From contig NC_134571.1 of the NCBI RefSeq assembly GCF_050947875.1, positions 1,503,001-1,567,000 on the forward strand: 64,000 nucleotides of DNA, read 5' to 3'. The position numbers were made by a program, and so were the translations under genes. Source of the stretch: Dermacentor variabilis. Taxonomy: Eukaryota; Arthropoda; Arachnida; Ixodida; Ixodidae. Below are positions 33,190 through 44,112 of the stretch, one piece after another (positions within the stretch are counted from its first letter, which is position 1; each line of letters begins with the position of its first letter). The notes under the pieces are model-generated. The model worked only from the letters and a program-made list of their open reading frames with translations, was not told where the DNA came from and did no database searches.

Positions 33190-33700
33190 ACACAATTAGA
33201 CTAGATTAATAAAGTATTCTTAGAAAACCACTTTCATTGTTTTTGTGGTAGTAGGTAGATAATTAGAAGAGAAAATGACACTCATAGTAGCCTTTTTGTA
33301 TTTCGTACTGAAACCGCAAGGCCAGAAGGTCAGTGTAACGTCGCAAATTACGAAGTATTTTTTCATATTTTGGTCATTCTGGTTCAGTAAATGTTCATGG
33401 CACTTCCGAAATATAGATTGACTTTTTTCAGAATACAATGCAGTCCACATTTACCCGTAAAAAATATAACTAAGCTTGAGCAAACAGCATCAAAATCTAT
33501 GATGTCATGGCGAGTTGGTGCAGGAATCATTGGCACATCACAGCTTCCAAAGTGTTTTCTCATATTTGGGCTGTTGTGTCTCAGTAAAATGTTCCTGAAA
33601 ATTGCGATGTCCAGTCCAATATAGTTCATTTTTACCAATAATGAACGACTATAGGCTCTACCAAACGGCATCAAAATTCATGACGCCATAGCGATCTGGT
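33190..33700. repeat. Possible dispersed repeat with two related halves
   Basis: Two similar segments occur in tandem: aacagcatcaaaatctatga...cgagttggtg near 33483 and aacggcatcaaaattcatga...cgatctggtg near 33663. Both follow an AT-rich lead. No coding. Family unknown. Confidence 0.35.
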
Positions 33701-33781
33701 GTGGGAACTACAAAGCAGCATCGCCATGTTTCTGGTTTACCAAGCTTCTTGTCACCAGTGCATTGCGCTTCCTAACAAGGC

Positions 33782-34006
33782 TGTTAATAAGAGCAAAGAA
33801 ATAGCATAAGAGCAAAGAAATAGCTCACGTAAAAAGAAGGAAAAACAAAGTTCGGAAATCGAGGGGACGTGGCATAGGAATTGTTCATCTCCTTGCTGGA
33901 ATAAATGGCAGTGCAAGACGCGCTGCTCTCAGCTCTTCGTGTGTATTGTCCCTCATCGTACTTGAATCCTGGTCTACAGGACAATGAGGTCCTCTTGGAC
34001 TTTACA
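33782..34006 (+). repeat. 5' LTR of the BEL/Pao element
   Basis: 225 bp. Near its start a ~20-bp unit (aagagcaaagaaatagc) is duplicated in tandem; the 3' LTR has it once. Both LTRs share ggaataaa (possible poly(A) signal), tgtattgtcc and acaatgaggtcct / acaacgaggtcct. Differences are many, so the insertion is old. Confidence 0.8.
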
Positions 34007-34276
34007 CTAGTGTCGACACCCTGCACACCTCTCGGGCCACTTCGATCTGGTCTCTGATAGACAGTGAAATTTGCTGGAGAGAACTGGCTTGGTTAGCAAG
34101 ACACGAAGAATGCACTCGGCTGCCTATCTGATTACTGTAAAAGACGAGAAGTCACAAGGAAGGAAGAGACACTGTTGTGCTCTATACTTCATCTACATCT
34201 GTGCACCCTGTCTTCAACTTGTCAAGGCATAGTTCCAGGTTGCAGGTGCTACGGGTTACAGCATGGATACTGAGCT

Positions 34277-35660
34277 TTGTCGCAGCCTGCCACCCCTAAA
34301 GAACACCTAACGTCGGAGGAGCTTGCCCTTCTGAAAAGTACTCACTTTCCATTACCCAGGAGCAGTAATTCGGCCTTGAATTATCAGCCCTCCAGGCAGG
34401 ATGAGACCTCTAAAAGGTGTCTAAAATCAGAGATTTGTACCCTTTTCTTGCGGAGGAGGATGGTTTGCGGCGAATTCAAACAAGACTTAGAAATGTCGCA
34501 GACCAGAATGACATCAAGCATCCGATCCTGCTTCCCGGTGATCGCCGCACCACTGAACTCGTCGCAACGTGCTTGTACCAGAGGCTTTTCCACACTTCAG
34601 TCGCAATGACCATTGCAGAACTTTAAGAGCGCTCCTGGCTGACGAAAGTGAGAGTGATCAGGTGGTGTACTTGGTGTGCACGCTTAAGGGTCAAGCCTGC
34701 GACGGTTCCAATTCCATCACTACCTGCGGACTGAGTGAACGTGTACAAACCATTTGACATTGTTAGTGTGGATTTTATTGGGCCAGCGTACCTGAAAAGT
34801 GAGCCTACACAGAAATCCTACATCGTGTTGTTCACTTGCAGTGTAGCTCGTGCTATTCACCTAGAGCTTGCCTTGCGCTCAATGGCCGATAGTTTCTTAG
34901 AGGCATTTTGGCGTTCTGTTGCACGTCGTGGATTTTCTGTGGTGATTTACTCTGACAATGTTCTGTGCTTTCAGTGTGCTTCTCGTGAACTTCGCACTGT
35001 ATGTGACACTGCTCGGGAAAGTGAGTTTGGCGATTACCTGTCACCTCAAAGCATTACATGGAAATTCTCTGCTGACTGCGCTCCTTGGTGGGGTGGATTT
35101 TGAGAGCGTATGGTGCGATCAGTTAAAGACAGTTAGGAAAGCTCTAAGAAGGCCACTTCTAGATTATGCTTGCATGAGCACAGTTCTAACAATAATTGAA
35201 GCTATCATAAACAATAGACCACTGATTTAATCATATCCTGCACTAGAGAAACCAGAAGTCGTGACACCTGCCCATTTCTTGCATGGCAAGCTACTGACAG
35301 TTCTTCCTGACTTACAAACTGTAGCCGCAGTGCCTAGCTCCCATACTGAGCTGCTTAAAACATGGATACAACATCAAGAGATGCTAGAAGACTTCTTGAA
35401 CCGCTGGTACAAGGAATATTTAATACTCCTCAGAAGCGCTTATAGCTAGGCCAGTGTCAGACATCACTAGCATTGCTGAAGGTAGTATTGTCGTAGTGTG
35501 TGACGACTCTGTGCCCAGACTGTGGTGGAAACTTGCATGTGTCCTGGAGAGCATTACGGGAAATGACGGAATTGAGCAAGCATGTCGCCTAAAGCCTGGA
35601 AACAGCAAAGCAGTCACGCAGCCTATGCAACAATTGTGCTTCCTAGAAATGTACCCATAG
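34277..35660 (+). pseudogene. BEL/Pao pol C-terminus with integrase
   Basis: Fragments in order: EDGLRRIQTRLRNVADQND and LLPGDRRTTELVATCL (H2C2-type region, 34450-34626); then 34735-35103 with FDIVSVDFIGPAYLKS, VARAIHLELA and VVIYSDNVLCFQ, ending APWWGGF. The rest carries on in other frames: RKALRRPLLDYACMSTVL, IIEAIINNRPLI, TPAHFLHGKLLTVLPDLQTV, VPRLWWKLACVLE. Catalytic Asp positions of the integrase core are visible (VDFIG, YSDN) and the ENNRP-type Glu region is present as EAIINNRPL. Several frame changes and stops disable it. Confidence 0.85.
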
Positions 35661-35678
35661 CACTCTGTGGGCCGTGAG

Positions 35679-35884
35679 TGTTAATAAGAGCAAAGAAATA
35701 GCTTGGGTGCGAAAAGAAATAAAAACGAAGTGAAGCGATTGAGATCGCGTGACAAGGGAGCTCTTTGTCTTCTTGTTGGAATAAAGGGAACCGTAAGATG
35801 CGCTGTTCTCGGTTCTTCGGGTGTATTGTCCTTCAGCGTACTTCAAGCCTTGTCTACTGGACAACGAGGTCCTTGAACTTCACA
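35679..35884 (+). repeat. 3' LTR of the BEL/Pao element
   Basis: 206 bp, starting tgttaataagag just after a purine-rich ctgtgggccgtgag and ending aacttcaca. It aligns with 33782-34006 apart from the missing duplicated unit and scattered substitutions. Confidence 0.8.
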
Positions 35885-36826
35885 AAGACTTCACCCTCCC
35901 CCCTCTTTTTCTGAAGCTTCTCTGTCATGCCGCCGAGGCACAAAGAATAGATACAGTTTGAAAAACGAATAGCACTGGAGAACAGGGAGGGAGTGGAATC
36001 ATGTCACGGCGTAGAGCCGTATATCTAGGCTGAGCGGTGACTGCTTGCATTGCCGGGACTGCAATGGCTAGGCCAGGGCTTCAAAACATATGGCCAGAAG
36101 GCCACATGTGGCTGACGTAATAATATTTAGCAGTCCGTGTTTCACCTGAAGGAGGTTGACACCCTACAGATAAGAACTATGACCTTTAGAACACACATAG
36201 TATTTTTAGATTAGCGTGCGGTGGCAATGAAACGGTTCAGAGCACACATAGCCTCCTATGGTTTTTCAAGCCTGCACAATGGTGCAGTGGAGACTGTCTA
36301 TTGTCCTCTCCCGTCGTCCTCGATTTATGCCTCAGCTTTCAGCAAGAGGCGCTCGCACCCCATACTAGAGTCAACTTTTGTAGGTCACTCTACTCATACT
36401 ATACTTGCTAGAGTGCATCGATTTCCTCCTCCCCCACCACTGCCCTCTTCCCCCGCCCTATGCGGGGGAGGAGGACATTGATGAGGCACCCTAATACTGT
36501 GCCTCTTCGATTTTCCACTTCTGGCTACCCATGGGCTGCCAGAAACAGCGAGGACGATTTTGGTCTGGCTACTCTCTAGAAGTTCTCTGGCTAGCGGACG
36601 ACAAAAAGGGGCAATAAGCGCTAGCAACCATCTTCATGGTGGCTTAACAGGTTGCAATGCGGGTGCTTGAGGACTCTTACCTCACTCAGCCAACTAGCTA
36701 TGGTCACCTTCAGATTGCATTACTTGTAGTGTTATCATCTAAGGTTCTAACACACCAGTCCGCCTTGCGAGGCGGTGTGATATGAGTGGTGGCGAACCAT
36801 TCGAAGGCTTCGTGCGTGCGTCTGTA

Positions 36827-36849
36827 TGTGTGTGTGTGTGTGTGTGTGA
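36827..36849. repeat. (TG)n microsatellite
   Basis: A run of about ten TG dinucleotides. No coding context. Confidence 0.8.
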
Positions 36850-36954
36850 GGCTTGTTCCCGTCACCTTGAATATCCGGTATACTTGCAGCCTCCTAAAAA
36901 AAGGAGAGAGAGGAGTGATGCATCAGTGAAAGAGCACGGCTGCTGAGCTAGTCA

Positions 36955-38676
36955 ACCCACCACTGTTGAAGAGCAGTGATTGATGACTACCAAATGGAGT
37001 CGTGTTCGCATCCGCTCGACGACTTGCCGGTCGAACCGAACCTATGGTACCGAACCACTGCCACCCATGAAAAATGCCACTAGCAAGCACTGCATCTATG
37101 CAGGCGTCCTCACAATTCTTGGTTTCAATCGAGAGTGGACAAATGAAACTGAAGACGTAAAGAATGAAACTTAAACACATTGAGTGGCTAAAAAGAACGC
37201 CATCAACAAGTACAAAGAGGAAATACAAAATCTCAAGGAAGAGTGATTTGTTCCTGCATTCCTCCAAGTTGCCGAGAAAGAGAAAGACCTGGATGCATCA
37301 GTATTAGCAAACATGTCCAGGATTTCGGGAAGAATAAACCAGCATGGTATGATCTGACAGTGCACCATGCTGCAGTTTTGCGTAACCTCTTGACTCGTGC
37401 ATATGAGCATACGAGGATCGAGTGCTGGCATTCTCCGGCTGCCCAGTCGAAGCACTCTGAAGCGTTTTATGGTCTCATCACATTGAGAAGTTGGCGCGAC
37501 TGAACTCGCGAAGCAAAGGCCAACCAAGTTTGCTTCTCATCCCTCATTTCAAGCCAGCGTGTGCTCATTAATTGTACATGAAATGCAAGTGAAACAGTGG
37601 CTACTTTATCATAAGCAAAGGGACGCCTTCATCAGCGAAGTAGACTATGGTGAGAGCTTTCATAAAGAAACAACAAATGAGCCTGTGCTGGCAAACTCGC
37701 TCCTATGCTTTGTGATCAATGGTCTTTCAGTTTCGTTGAAAGTACCTGTGGCCTACTTTTCTAAGAGAAATTACACTGTCCGCAGGCTGCACACACTCGT
37801 GCGACACGTCCTGAACGAAGTTGAAGACATCGGATTTTTGGTCATGTGCACCGTCACCAACAACCACAAAATCAATGATGTGGCATTCCAAGTTCTATGC
37901 AACGGAAGCTCTAGGCATTGCATTGAGCACCCTGGACAACTGAATCGAAAGCTCTTCTTTCTAGCATTCGATCAGTGCACATCATCAAAAACGTGGGATC
38001 ACAGTTATTTCGCCACCTTTTGTGATCTCATGCGACAAAAACTGTGATCCCACGTTTCTGTCGCATGATGTCATAAAAGGTAATGAAATAACAGCGAACC
38101 ACTTAAAGTCTCCCTACAAAATTTAGCAAGGCAGCCTTGTAAAGCCAGTGTGATTTTTGACAAGAAACACGTGTTCCACACAAATATTGAAAAAAATAAT
38201 GAATGTGAAAACAACAATTAAAGTTCTGTCTCCTGCACTGAAGCTCGTGCAAGAGGAAACGGGCCACACATGTGAAGCAATTAAGTTTTGCAGGTGTCGG
38301 ACTGACAGTTAAATTCATAGACACTGTGCACCGCTGGTTCATGCTCATGGATGCAAGCAATTGTACCCAGCACATACACCAGAACAATGCCGACTGCAAG
38401 CAGTTCGAATCTACAAGTGACAAACGGCTCATCTGGTATGAAACAAGCTTCCTTGACTTTCTGGCCAATCTCAAAAGCCATGAAGTGCCTGCAGCAAAGA
38501 ACTTCTTAACCAAGGAGACTTACAAATGCCTGGTGGTGACAACTCGTTCAGATGTTGAGTGCATTCAATATCTTCTTGAAAAGATGTGCTTTCACTTTGT
38601 TTTAACGAGGAAAATGTTGTCTCACCCAATAGAGTCATTTTTTTGGCTGGTTGAGGAAGTCGGCAGGCTCAAATGA
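36955..38676 (+). pseudogene. P-element / THAP9-like transposase remnant
   Basis: A decayed transposase read on +. A coiled, Lys/Glu-rich segment lies near 37190-37260; a catalytic-domain-like stretch spans 37559-38047 (LLCFVINGLSVSLKVPVAYF, then VEDIGFLVMCTVTNNHKIND). A C-terminal part at 38272-38676 has DKRLIWYETSFLDFLANL, FLTKETYKCLVVTTRSDVEC and HPIESFFWLVEEVGRL. The last motif corresponds to the DPLE.RFG..RQLSGG block of P-type transposases. A THAP zinc finger would be expected before 37000 but I cannot identify one. I saw no terminal repeats. Frameshifts and the snapback at 37990 disable it. Confidence 0.75.
37990..38092. repeat. Interleaved inverted duplication (A-B-A'-B')
   Basis: aacgtgggatcacag (37990-38004) pairs with ctgtgatcccacgtt (38041-38055). 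The segment between them (ttatttc...cttttgtgat...atgcgaca, 38005-38040) pairs with 38058-38092 (tgtcgcatga...aaaaggtaatgaaataa). The order is A-B-A'-B'. It interrupts the P-type transposase frame at its second half. Confidence 0.75.
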
Positions 38677-38739
38677 TCAAACGGATGCCCGAGCTGTTCT
38701 CTCAGATATTGAGCAGGCTCTGAAGACTAGCATCACCTC

Positions 38740-39045
38740 TACGCCAGGTACGAGCAACCCCAAAGTGCCCTGTTTCATTATTGCTGCATTCCACTTCCCT
38801 TTCATCTTCAGATTATCTTGGTGGGTGCTTGAGTAAATATTTCCTTCATTAATGTATACGCTGAGGTACTTATATTGCTGGATTATGGGTGTGACTCGCT
38901 GTTAAATCGACACCACGTAGTTACTTGTCTCTTCATTAAAGATCATAACTCCCGATTTTTCTATGCTAAATTTAACACCTAGATTTGTCATTGCATTGCC
39001 ACACATATTGGCCAATGTCTGTAAAGCTCTTGCATAATCCTAACT
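38740..39045 (-). pseudogene. CR1-like LINE RT fragment
   Basis: On - the sequence reads ARALQTLANMCGNAMTNLGV, KFSIEKSGVMIFNEET, then YKYLSVYINEGN. These align with the post-YADD region of the LINEs at 54.2 and 59.3 kb (FSFSAAKSGGMFLND, YNYLGVWMNKG). Stops are present. Both ends are truncated; the right end is cut by the LTR at 39051. Confidence 0.7.
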
Positions 39046-39050
39046 GACTG

Positions 39051-39565
39051 TGTAACTCCCACCGATGCCACTATGCGCAGACGCTCTCGGTCAGCACCCT
39101 CAATTGGCACTGCGAAAGATGACAAAATAAAGTTCGGCAGTGCGTGCTCGCGGTACAAGCATGGCATGTGCTAGTCCGTTCTAAGAGCCTGCTATGCTGG
39201 TCATCTTGTCTGGCGTTCTGCTGCGACCACTTGGTTCGTGACATTTGGTGACTCCAGACTACGAGATGACCGACACCAGCAACCTACCACCCTCGGGCAA
39301 TTGTCCTTCTGTTGCCGCTCTCTCTTCAACACTAGAGTCCTCTATCATGGCCCGCTTACAGTCTCAGATTGACCAGCTCGCTGTCTCCATCGACACCCTT
39401 CGGACATCCTCTCACGACCAGCGCACTCCTCCTCACGCCCCAGCCACCATCCCTCCTCCCCGAGCAGTCCCCGCTTGCGCAGTCCTCGAAGCTCGCCTAT
39501 TTGCTGGTACCATCACACTTTCCATCACCACAACCAACAATGCAAGTCCCCGTGCCAGTGGTTAG
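39051..39565 (+). mobile_element. Ty3/gypsy 5' fragment: LTR and start of gag
   Basis: LTR-like segment 39051-39243 (tgtaactccc...ttggttcgtgaca) has aaataaag inside. It is followed by tttggtgactccag in the primer-site position and a Gag-like N-terminus from ATG 39267 (MTDTSNLPPSG, then MARLQSQIDQLAVSIDTLRT) that breaks off at 39565. Proline-rich as in other tick gypsy Gag leaders. The rest of the element is absent. Confidence 0.65.
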
Positions 39566-39804
39566 GAAATGCACTGTGAGAACACTGATGGCAGCATGTG
39601 ACCTCGCCTTACAAACCAGCCACTTCTTCATTGTGATGGATCGCATTTATAAGACACGCTTAGAAAGAGTAAACACATGCTTGTACCAACTAAGAAATAT
39701 ATGTAAAAAAAATTATAAGATATATAAGATGTATTGCTGTCTAACAGGCACTATCTACGAAAAAATAAAAAATTTTAATTTAACAGGTATTTCACTACAA
39801 AAAT

Positions 39805-40014
39805 TTAACTGCAAGCACTACAGTCAGGCTTGCCGGGCGGCGGTCGCCAATGTTCCGGGCTGGTTTGCATTGTTGTCGCTCTCAAGTCTGAGGAAAAGGC
39901 AGCATCCTCAGACTCGCTGCTGCTCAGTCCATCAATAAAATCGGCCACAGACACAGCGGAATCAAGAGACCTGTGATCTTTCAAAGCACGCACGACGCTC
40001 CCGGAGGTGGCCAT
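39805..40014 (-). pseudogene. Possible transposase N-terminus, unassigned
   Basis: The 69-codon frame starts MATSGSVVRALKDHRSLDSA and has an acidic Ser/Glu/Asp stretch (GLSSSESEDAAFSSD). Acidic N-termini of this sort occur in several cut-and-paste transposases, but no catalytic domain follows. AT-rich DNA with ataaaaaattttaattta lies at 39765-39785. Low confidence. Confidence 0.25.
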
Positions 40015-40440
40015 TTTTGCTTCCTACTTTGACAATCACAAAACTTCAGAGTGCGTTCAAAAATTACCGCCTGTTGGGAAAAAATCTAACTGCTTAGAAA
40101 ACAAAAATATAGTCCTCATCCTTCATGTTGGATAGCGCAGTGTGTCCATGAGCGACACGGAAGGTCTCGAAAGTGGCATTTTAAACCGTTGTTAACAGGC
40201 TAACGATGCCCAATGGGCGTGGTACAGTAAGAATTAATTGCTGTGCAAAGCCCATTTTAACTAAATATCTCAGCAGTTTTCAGAATAGATGGGTATCAGG
40301 AGACACAACACTTTCAAATCTTTCGGAGCTACTGGCCCTTGCTTTACAGCGAACTACAGATGCCATAATTTCCACAAAGACTTCTAAACAGGAAGCAGCC
40401 CTGCTTTGTACTGTCTACCACATCAATTCCCGAGTGTGAC

Positions 40441-40830
40441 TAAATAACAATATGCGTTGTGTGATCACTACAATACCATGATTGCAAGTTACTTCCAAAC
40501 ATTTCTTCAAACAATTCGGAGAGAAGCTCACCGAAAGTGAGTGAAACTTGTGTCATATGATACCATCGAAGTTCTAGCGCAAAGCTTCATTCCTGTATTT
40601 TTAAATCTAGAATAATATAGCATGCCCATAATGCCGAAAGCGCGATTGAGTGATAGGCGACTTGCAAACTAATGCTCGCCCTCTTCTGTATGTAGCCGTG
40701 GCCGTACCACTTACTAGAACATCTGGCTGGAAAACAATGGTTATCTCCATTGTTACATGAGAAAACAAGAAGGCACATGATAGTGTACTGTCTTGGTTTT
40801 GTTCAGACCCGTTTTTAGCACTGTTAATTA
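40441..40830 (-). repeat. Dispersed ~390-bp repeat, copy 1
   Basis: It is the reverse complement of 50215-50612 with moderate divergence. Shared phrases include gccgtggccgtaccact, gaagttctagcgcaaagctt, aatatagcatgccc and aacaagaaggcacatga (complements at 50.3-50.5 kb). No coding or clear terminal repeats. Confidence 0.7.
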
Positions 40831-41069
40831 TTCAAAGTCATGTAAAAGCTAATTAACATACATTATGTAAATGAAATTTTCGTTTTTTAATCATTTTTAA
40901 GAATAGCATAAGGAAGATAGCATAATTTGATGCGAAGTGGCTGCATGCCTTAGCAATGAAAAAATTACAGGGTCTCTTAAGATCTCTCTTCAGATGTGAA
41001 CGGCGAAAGCCTACTCTTCCTCCTATCATTCCCCTCTTTCTCATTGCCTCTTCTCTTTCTCTTCTTTCT

Positions 41070-41705
41070 TTTAGTCGTTACTACTCACTACTAAGCATTT
41101 TTAGTCATTTGTAACCAGTTGTGGTCATTACAAGCTGTCGTTAGACATGTTGGTCATATCATAGTCATTAGTAGACATTACAAGTCATTTCAGTCATTAT
41201 TAGTCATTATAGCTCAGTACTAAGCATTTTTAGTAATTTCTAATGAATTGTAATTGTTACAAGTTGTTGTTAGACATATTGGTCATAGTAGTCATTACAA
41301 GTCATTTCAGTCATTACTGCTCACTACTAAGCATTTTTAGCCATTTGTAATCAATTGTGGTCATTACAAGCCGTCGTTAGACATGTTGGTCATATCATAG
41401 TCATCAGTAGTCATTACAAGCCATTACTGTTCATTACTAAGAATTTTTAGTAATTTCTAATCAATTGTAGTCATTAAAATTCATTGTTAGACATATTAGT
41501 CATTTCATAGTCATTACAAGTGATTTCAGTTATTATTAGTCATTACTGGTCATTACTAAGCATTTTTAGTCATTTCTAATCAACTGTAGTCATTAAAAGT
41601 TGTCGTTAGACACATTGCTCATGTCATAGCCATTACTAGTAATTACAAGTCATTTCAGTCATTAGTCATTACTGCTCACTCGTAAGCATATCTAGTCATT
41701 CTAAT
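41070..41705. repeat. TAGTCATT-based satellite with ~107-129-bp higher-order unit
   Basis: Built from TAGTCATTA, CATTACAAGTCATTTCAG and GTCGTTAGACATGTTGGTCA phrases. The marker aagcatttttagt recurs at about 41093, 41222, 41329, 41439, 41558 and 41684, giving six irregular units of 107-129 bp. Non-coding tandem DNA in the nrm intron. Confidence 0.85.
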
Positions 41706-41706
41706 C

Positions 41707-42030
41707 ATCACGGGATAGTCAAGCAAACGAGGTCACTCACGAGTTGCGGCAGGTACTCCAGTCCGGCAGGTTCGAGTCCGGCGTCAGAGTGAGGGAGTCT
41801 CCCCCGGTGGCATTGTTTTGTACCTTTTTACCTGGGCGAAGGGAATGTCCTCCTCGGCCGTCAGCTACCTGCCCGCGAGCCGGGGAGGAAGCGTGCGCGC
41901 CCAGGTAAAAAGGTACGAAACAGTGCCACCGGGTGAGACCACCCTCTCTCTGACGCCGGACCCCTAACCTGCCGGACTGGAGTACCTGCTGCAACCCGTG
42001 AGTGACCTCGTTTGCCTGACTATCCCGGGC
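41707..42030. repeat. GC-rich long foldback
   Basis: The left arm (about 41707-41843) and right arm (about 41902-42030) are inverted copies. Outer ends: cgggatagtcaagcaaacga and its complement ending tgactatcccgg. Inner ends: gtacctttttacctgggcg and cgcccaggtaaaaaggtac. A ~58-bp GC-rich loop separates them. It abuts the satellite directly. MITE-like, or part of an LTR (aataaacctt follows near 42104); unresolved. Confidence 0.75.
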
Positions 42031-42189
42031 AACGAGGCCAGCCTATTTATTACTATTACAGAGAGAACGTCCCTCTGCCAGTGTTCTTTATTGCTGGTAG
42101 CAATAAACCTTATTACAGTTGACACAGCTGGTTGCCTTATTCGTTCGAACCCAACGTAGCCTAGATTCCCACGCTACAGGTTGGGGAGT

Positions 42190-43170
42190 AACACAAAGTG
42201 ACTGCGTCGGGCTAGATCCAGAGCTTGCCTTCAGCCCTAGCCGCACACACAATACTGAGCGATATGTTGCCAGCTGCACCAAATGCCAGCGTTGCAAGTG
42301 ATCCACAAACACACAGCATGGTCGCCTTCAGCTAGTTTCGCCTTCCAGCACCCCTTTCAAACAAGTTGGTATAGAGCTGCTGAGCCCCTTCCCACAATCC
42401 TGCAGTGGCAATCGGATTATTGTATGTGTAGACCACCTGACCGGCTATTGTGAGATGACAGCTCTGCCATCGGCAACAGCAACAGAAGTTTATCTTTTCT
42501 TGCTATATTCCATCATTCTCTGACATGGGCCTCCTTGCATTATAATCAGCGATTGTGGGAGACAATTTACCGCAGACGTTGTCAAAGAGACCCTTCGTCT
42601 GTGTTCATCTAGCTTCTGTCATTCGACGCCATACCATCCACAAACTAATGGTCTGGTTGAACAGACAAACAGAACGCTTGCCAACATGCTATCCATGTAT
42701 GTCGATTCCGCACATAAGAACTGGGACAGTATCCTTTTGTCATCTATGCATTCAACACCGCAAGACATGAGACCACCGGTTACTCACCGTTTTTCTTTCT
42801 TTATGCTCGTCCGCCTCACCACACGCTTGACATCATGTTTCCTTACTTCACTCATGACAGTGGCTCTATTACCAAGATCCCCTGACGAGCAGAAGTGCGA
42901 TGCCTTGCTCGGTTACGCACCCTGGCTTCACAGGACTGGTCAAAGATCCGCTACGACAGCCGTTGCCTACATGTATATTTAGATCCTGGTGATCTTGTGT
43001 AGCTCTGGACGCTTTTACAGAAGCACGGCTTGTGCCAGAAGTTCTTGGCCCACTATGTAGGGTCCTATGTCAACGCCTCAGCATGCCTCACAAACAGGAG
43101 ACACTTAGCCAAAACCAAAGTCACACACGTTGCCTGCCTGAAGCCCTACAATCCATTTGCAACTGACTGA
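42190..43170 (+). pseudogene. Ty3/gypsy integrase region, decayed
   Basis: Read on +: RYVASCTKCQRCK (end of the zinc segment); FKQVGIELLSPFPQ with IIVCVDHLTGYCEMTALPSA (first catalytic region); PPCIIISDCGRQFTADVVKE (second, SDCGRQF); and STPYHPQTNGLVEQTNRTLA (Glu of the DDE triad). A decayed C-terminus ends near HVACLKPYNPF. In-frame stops and frame changes are frequent. Upstream RT and both LTRs are not recognised. Confidence 0.8.
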
Positions 43171-43329
43171 CTTGCCTGGCAGGCTTTGTCTGCCAATGGG
43201 AAAATGTCACAAGCTCTCATAACAGGGGGCAGAAAGAGTGAGAATGACCATGGAGAAGGGGAATAGATAAGGATGATGACATTCAGCTGGTTGCCTCTGG
43301 ACCAGACCTGAAAAACGCCAACCATCCTA

Positions 43330-43335
43330 TATATG

Positions 43336-43401
<66 letters not shown>

Positions 43402-43434
43402 TCCTGGCAATATATATATATATTGCCAGGAGGC
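43330..43434. repeat. (TA)n array capped by a perfect hairpin
   Basis: About 30 TA units (43338-43398) are followed by gcctcctggcaatata and its exact complement tatattgccaggaggc around a short TA centre. Unstable cruciform-prone DNA; no coding. Confidence 0.85.
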
Positions 43435-43497
43435 AAAAGTCAGCTACAAGCGTTCCTGACTTAGCTTGGCCTAACTTGACTCAGCTAGTGTAAGTTA

Positions 43498-44109
43498 TAC
43501 CCTTGTCAAGCGGGCAAGTTAAGTGCACTTACGGAGAGTGGACTCGGTTTTAGGTGCACTCTCCCAAATCTAAACGTTGCAAGCGGAGTGTACTCAGAAA
43601 AGAGTGCACTCCGGTCGGAGTGCAAAGCCTCGCTGCCAGCGATTTCAAGAATACAAAATGTAATGCATAGAAAAAGGACACAGAAGTTCATTCTAGCTGC
43701 TGAACAGCTTTTAACAAAATAATCAGAACTCGCGGATATTCTGGTCTAGCAGGATCAAATGCCACCTTGTCACGTCACACACCACCATATTATTCCGGAT
43801 TAGCTAGGCATTCATCTTGGCCGGCCTTGACTTGTAACGCTCTTATGATAAAAATATTTTCGTTTTTTGTTGAGTAAATATAGATTAAGATTGTTTTTTA
43901 TTTATAATACAAATAAAGCAATCACTTTTTATAAAGTTTTTTATTTTAATCAACCTTTTCAAAAAACATTATTTTCGTCTGTCGCCATTTTTTTTTCCGT
44001 GCGAGTGTGCTCTGTTTTACTGTTTAGCACTGTGTAACCTAAAGTGTCACTCAAGGTCCTGAAGTACACTCCCAGTAAGTGCACTTAAGTTGCCTGCTTG
44101 ACAGAGGTA
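43498..44109. mobile_element. 612-bp MITE with TTA target duplication
   Basis: TTA at 43495-43497 and 44110-44112 flanks inverted ends: TACCCTTGTCAAGCGGGCAA on the left; the right end complements TACCTCTGTCAAGCAGGCAA. The similarity continues ~45 bp inward (aagtgcacttac). No transposase frame remains. A 3-bp TTA duplication fits PIF/Harbinger-type elements, but no catalytic domain confirms the superfamily. Confidence 0.7.
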
Positions 44110-44112
44110 TTA

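Larger units (their letters stand above)
33782..35884 (+). mobile_element. BEL/Pao retrotransposon, internally deleted
   Basis: 5' LTR 33782-34006 and 3' LTR 35679-35884 both start TGTTAATAAGAGCAAAGAAA and end ...CTTTACA / ...CTTCACA. A likely 5-bp target duplication is aaggc (left) against aagac (right). Between the LTRs only the C-terminal pol (integrase region) is recognisable; gag, protease and RT are gone. Confidence 0.85.
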
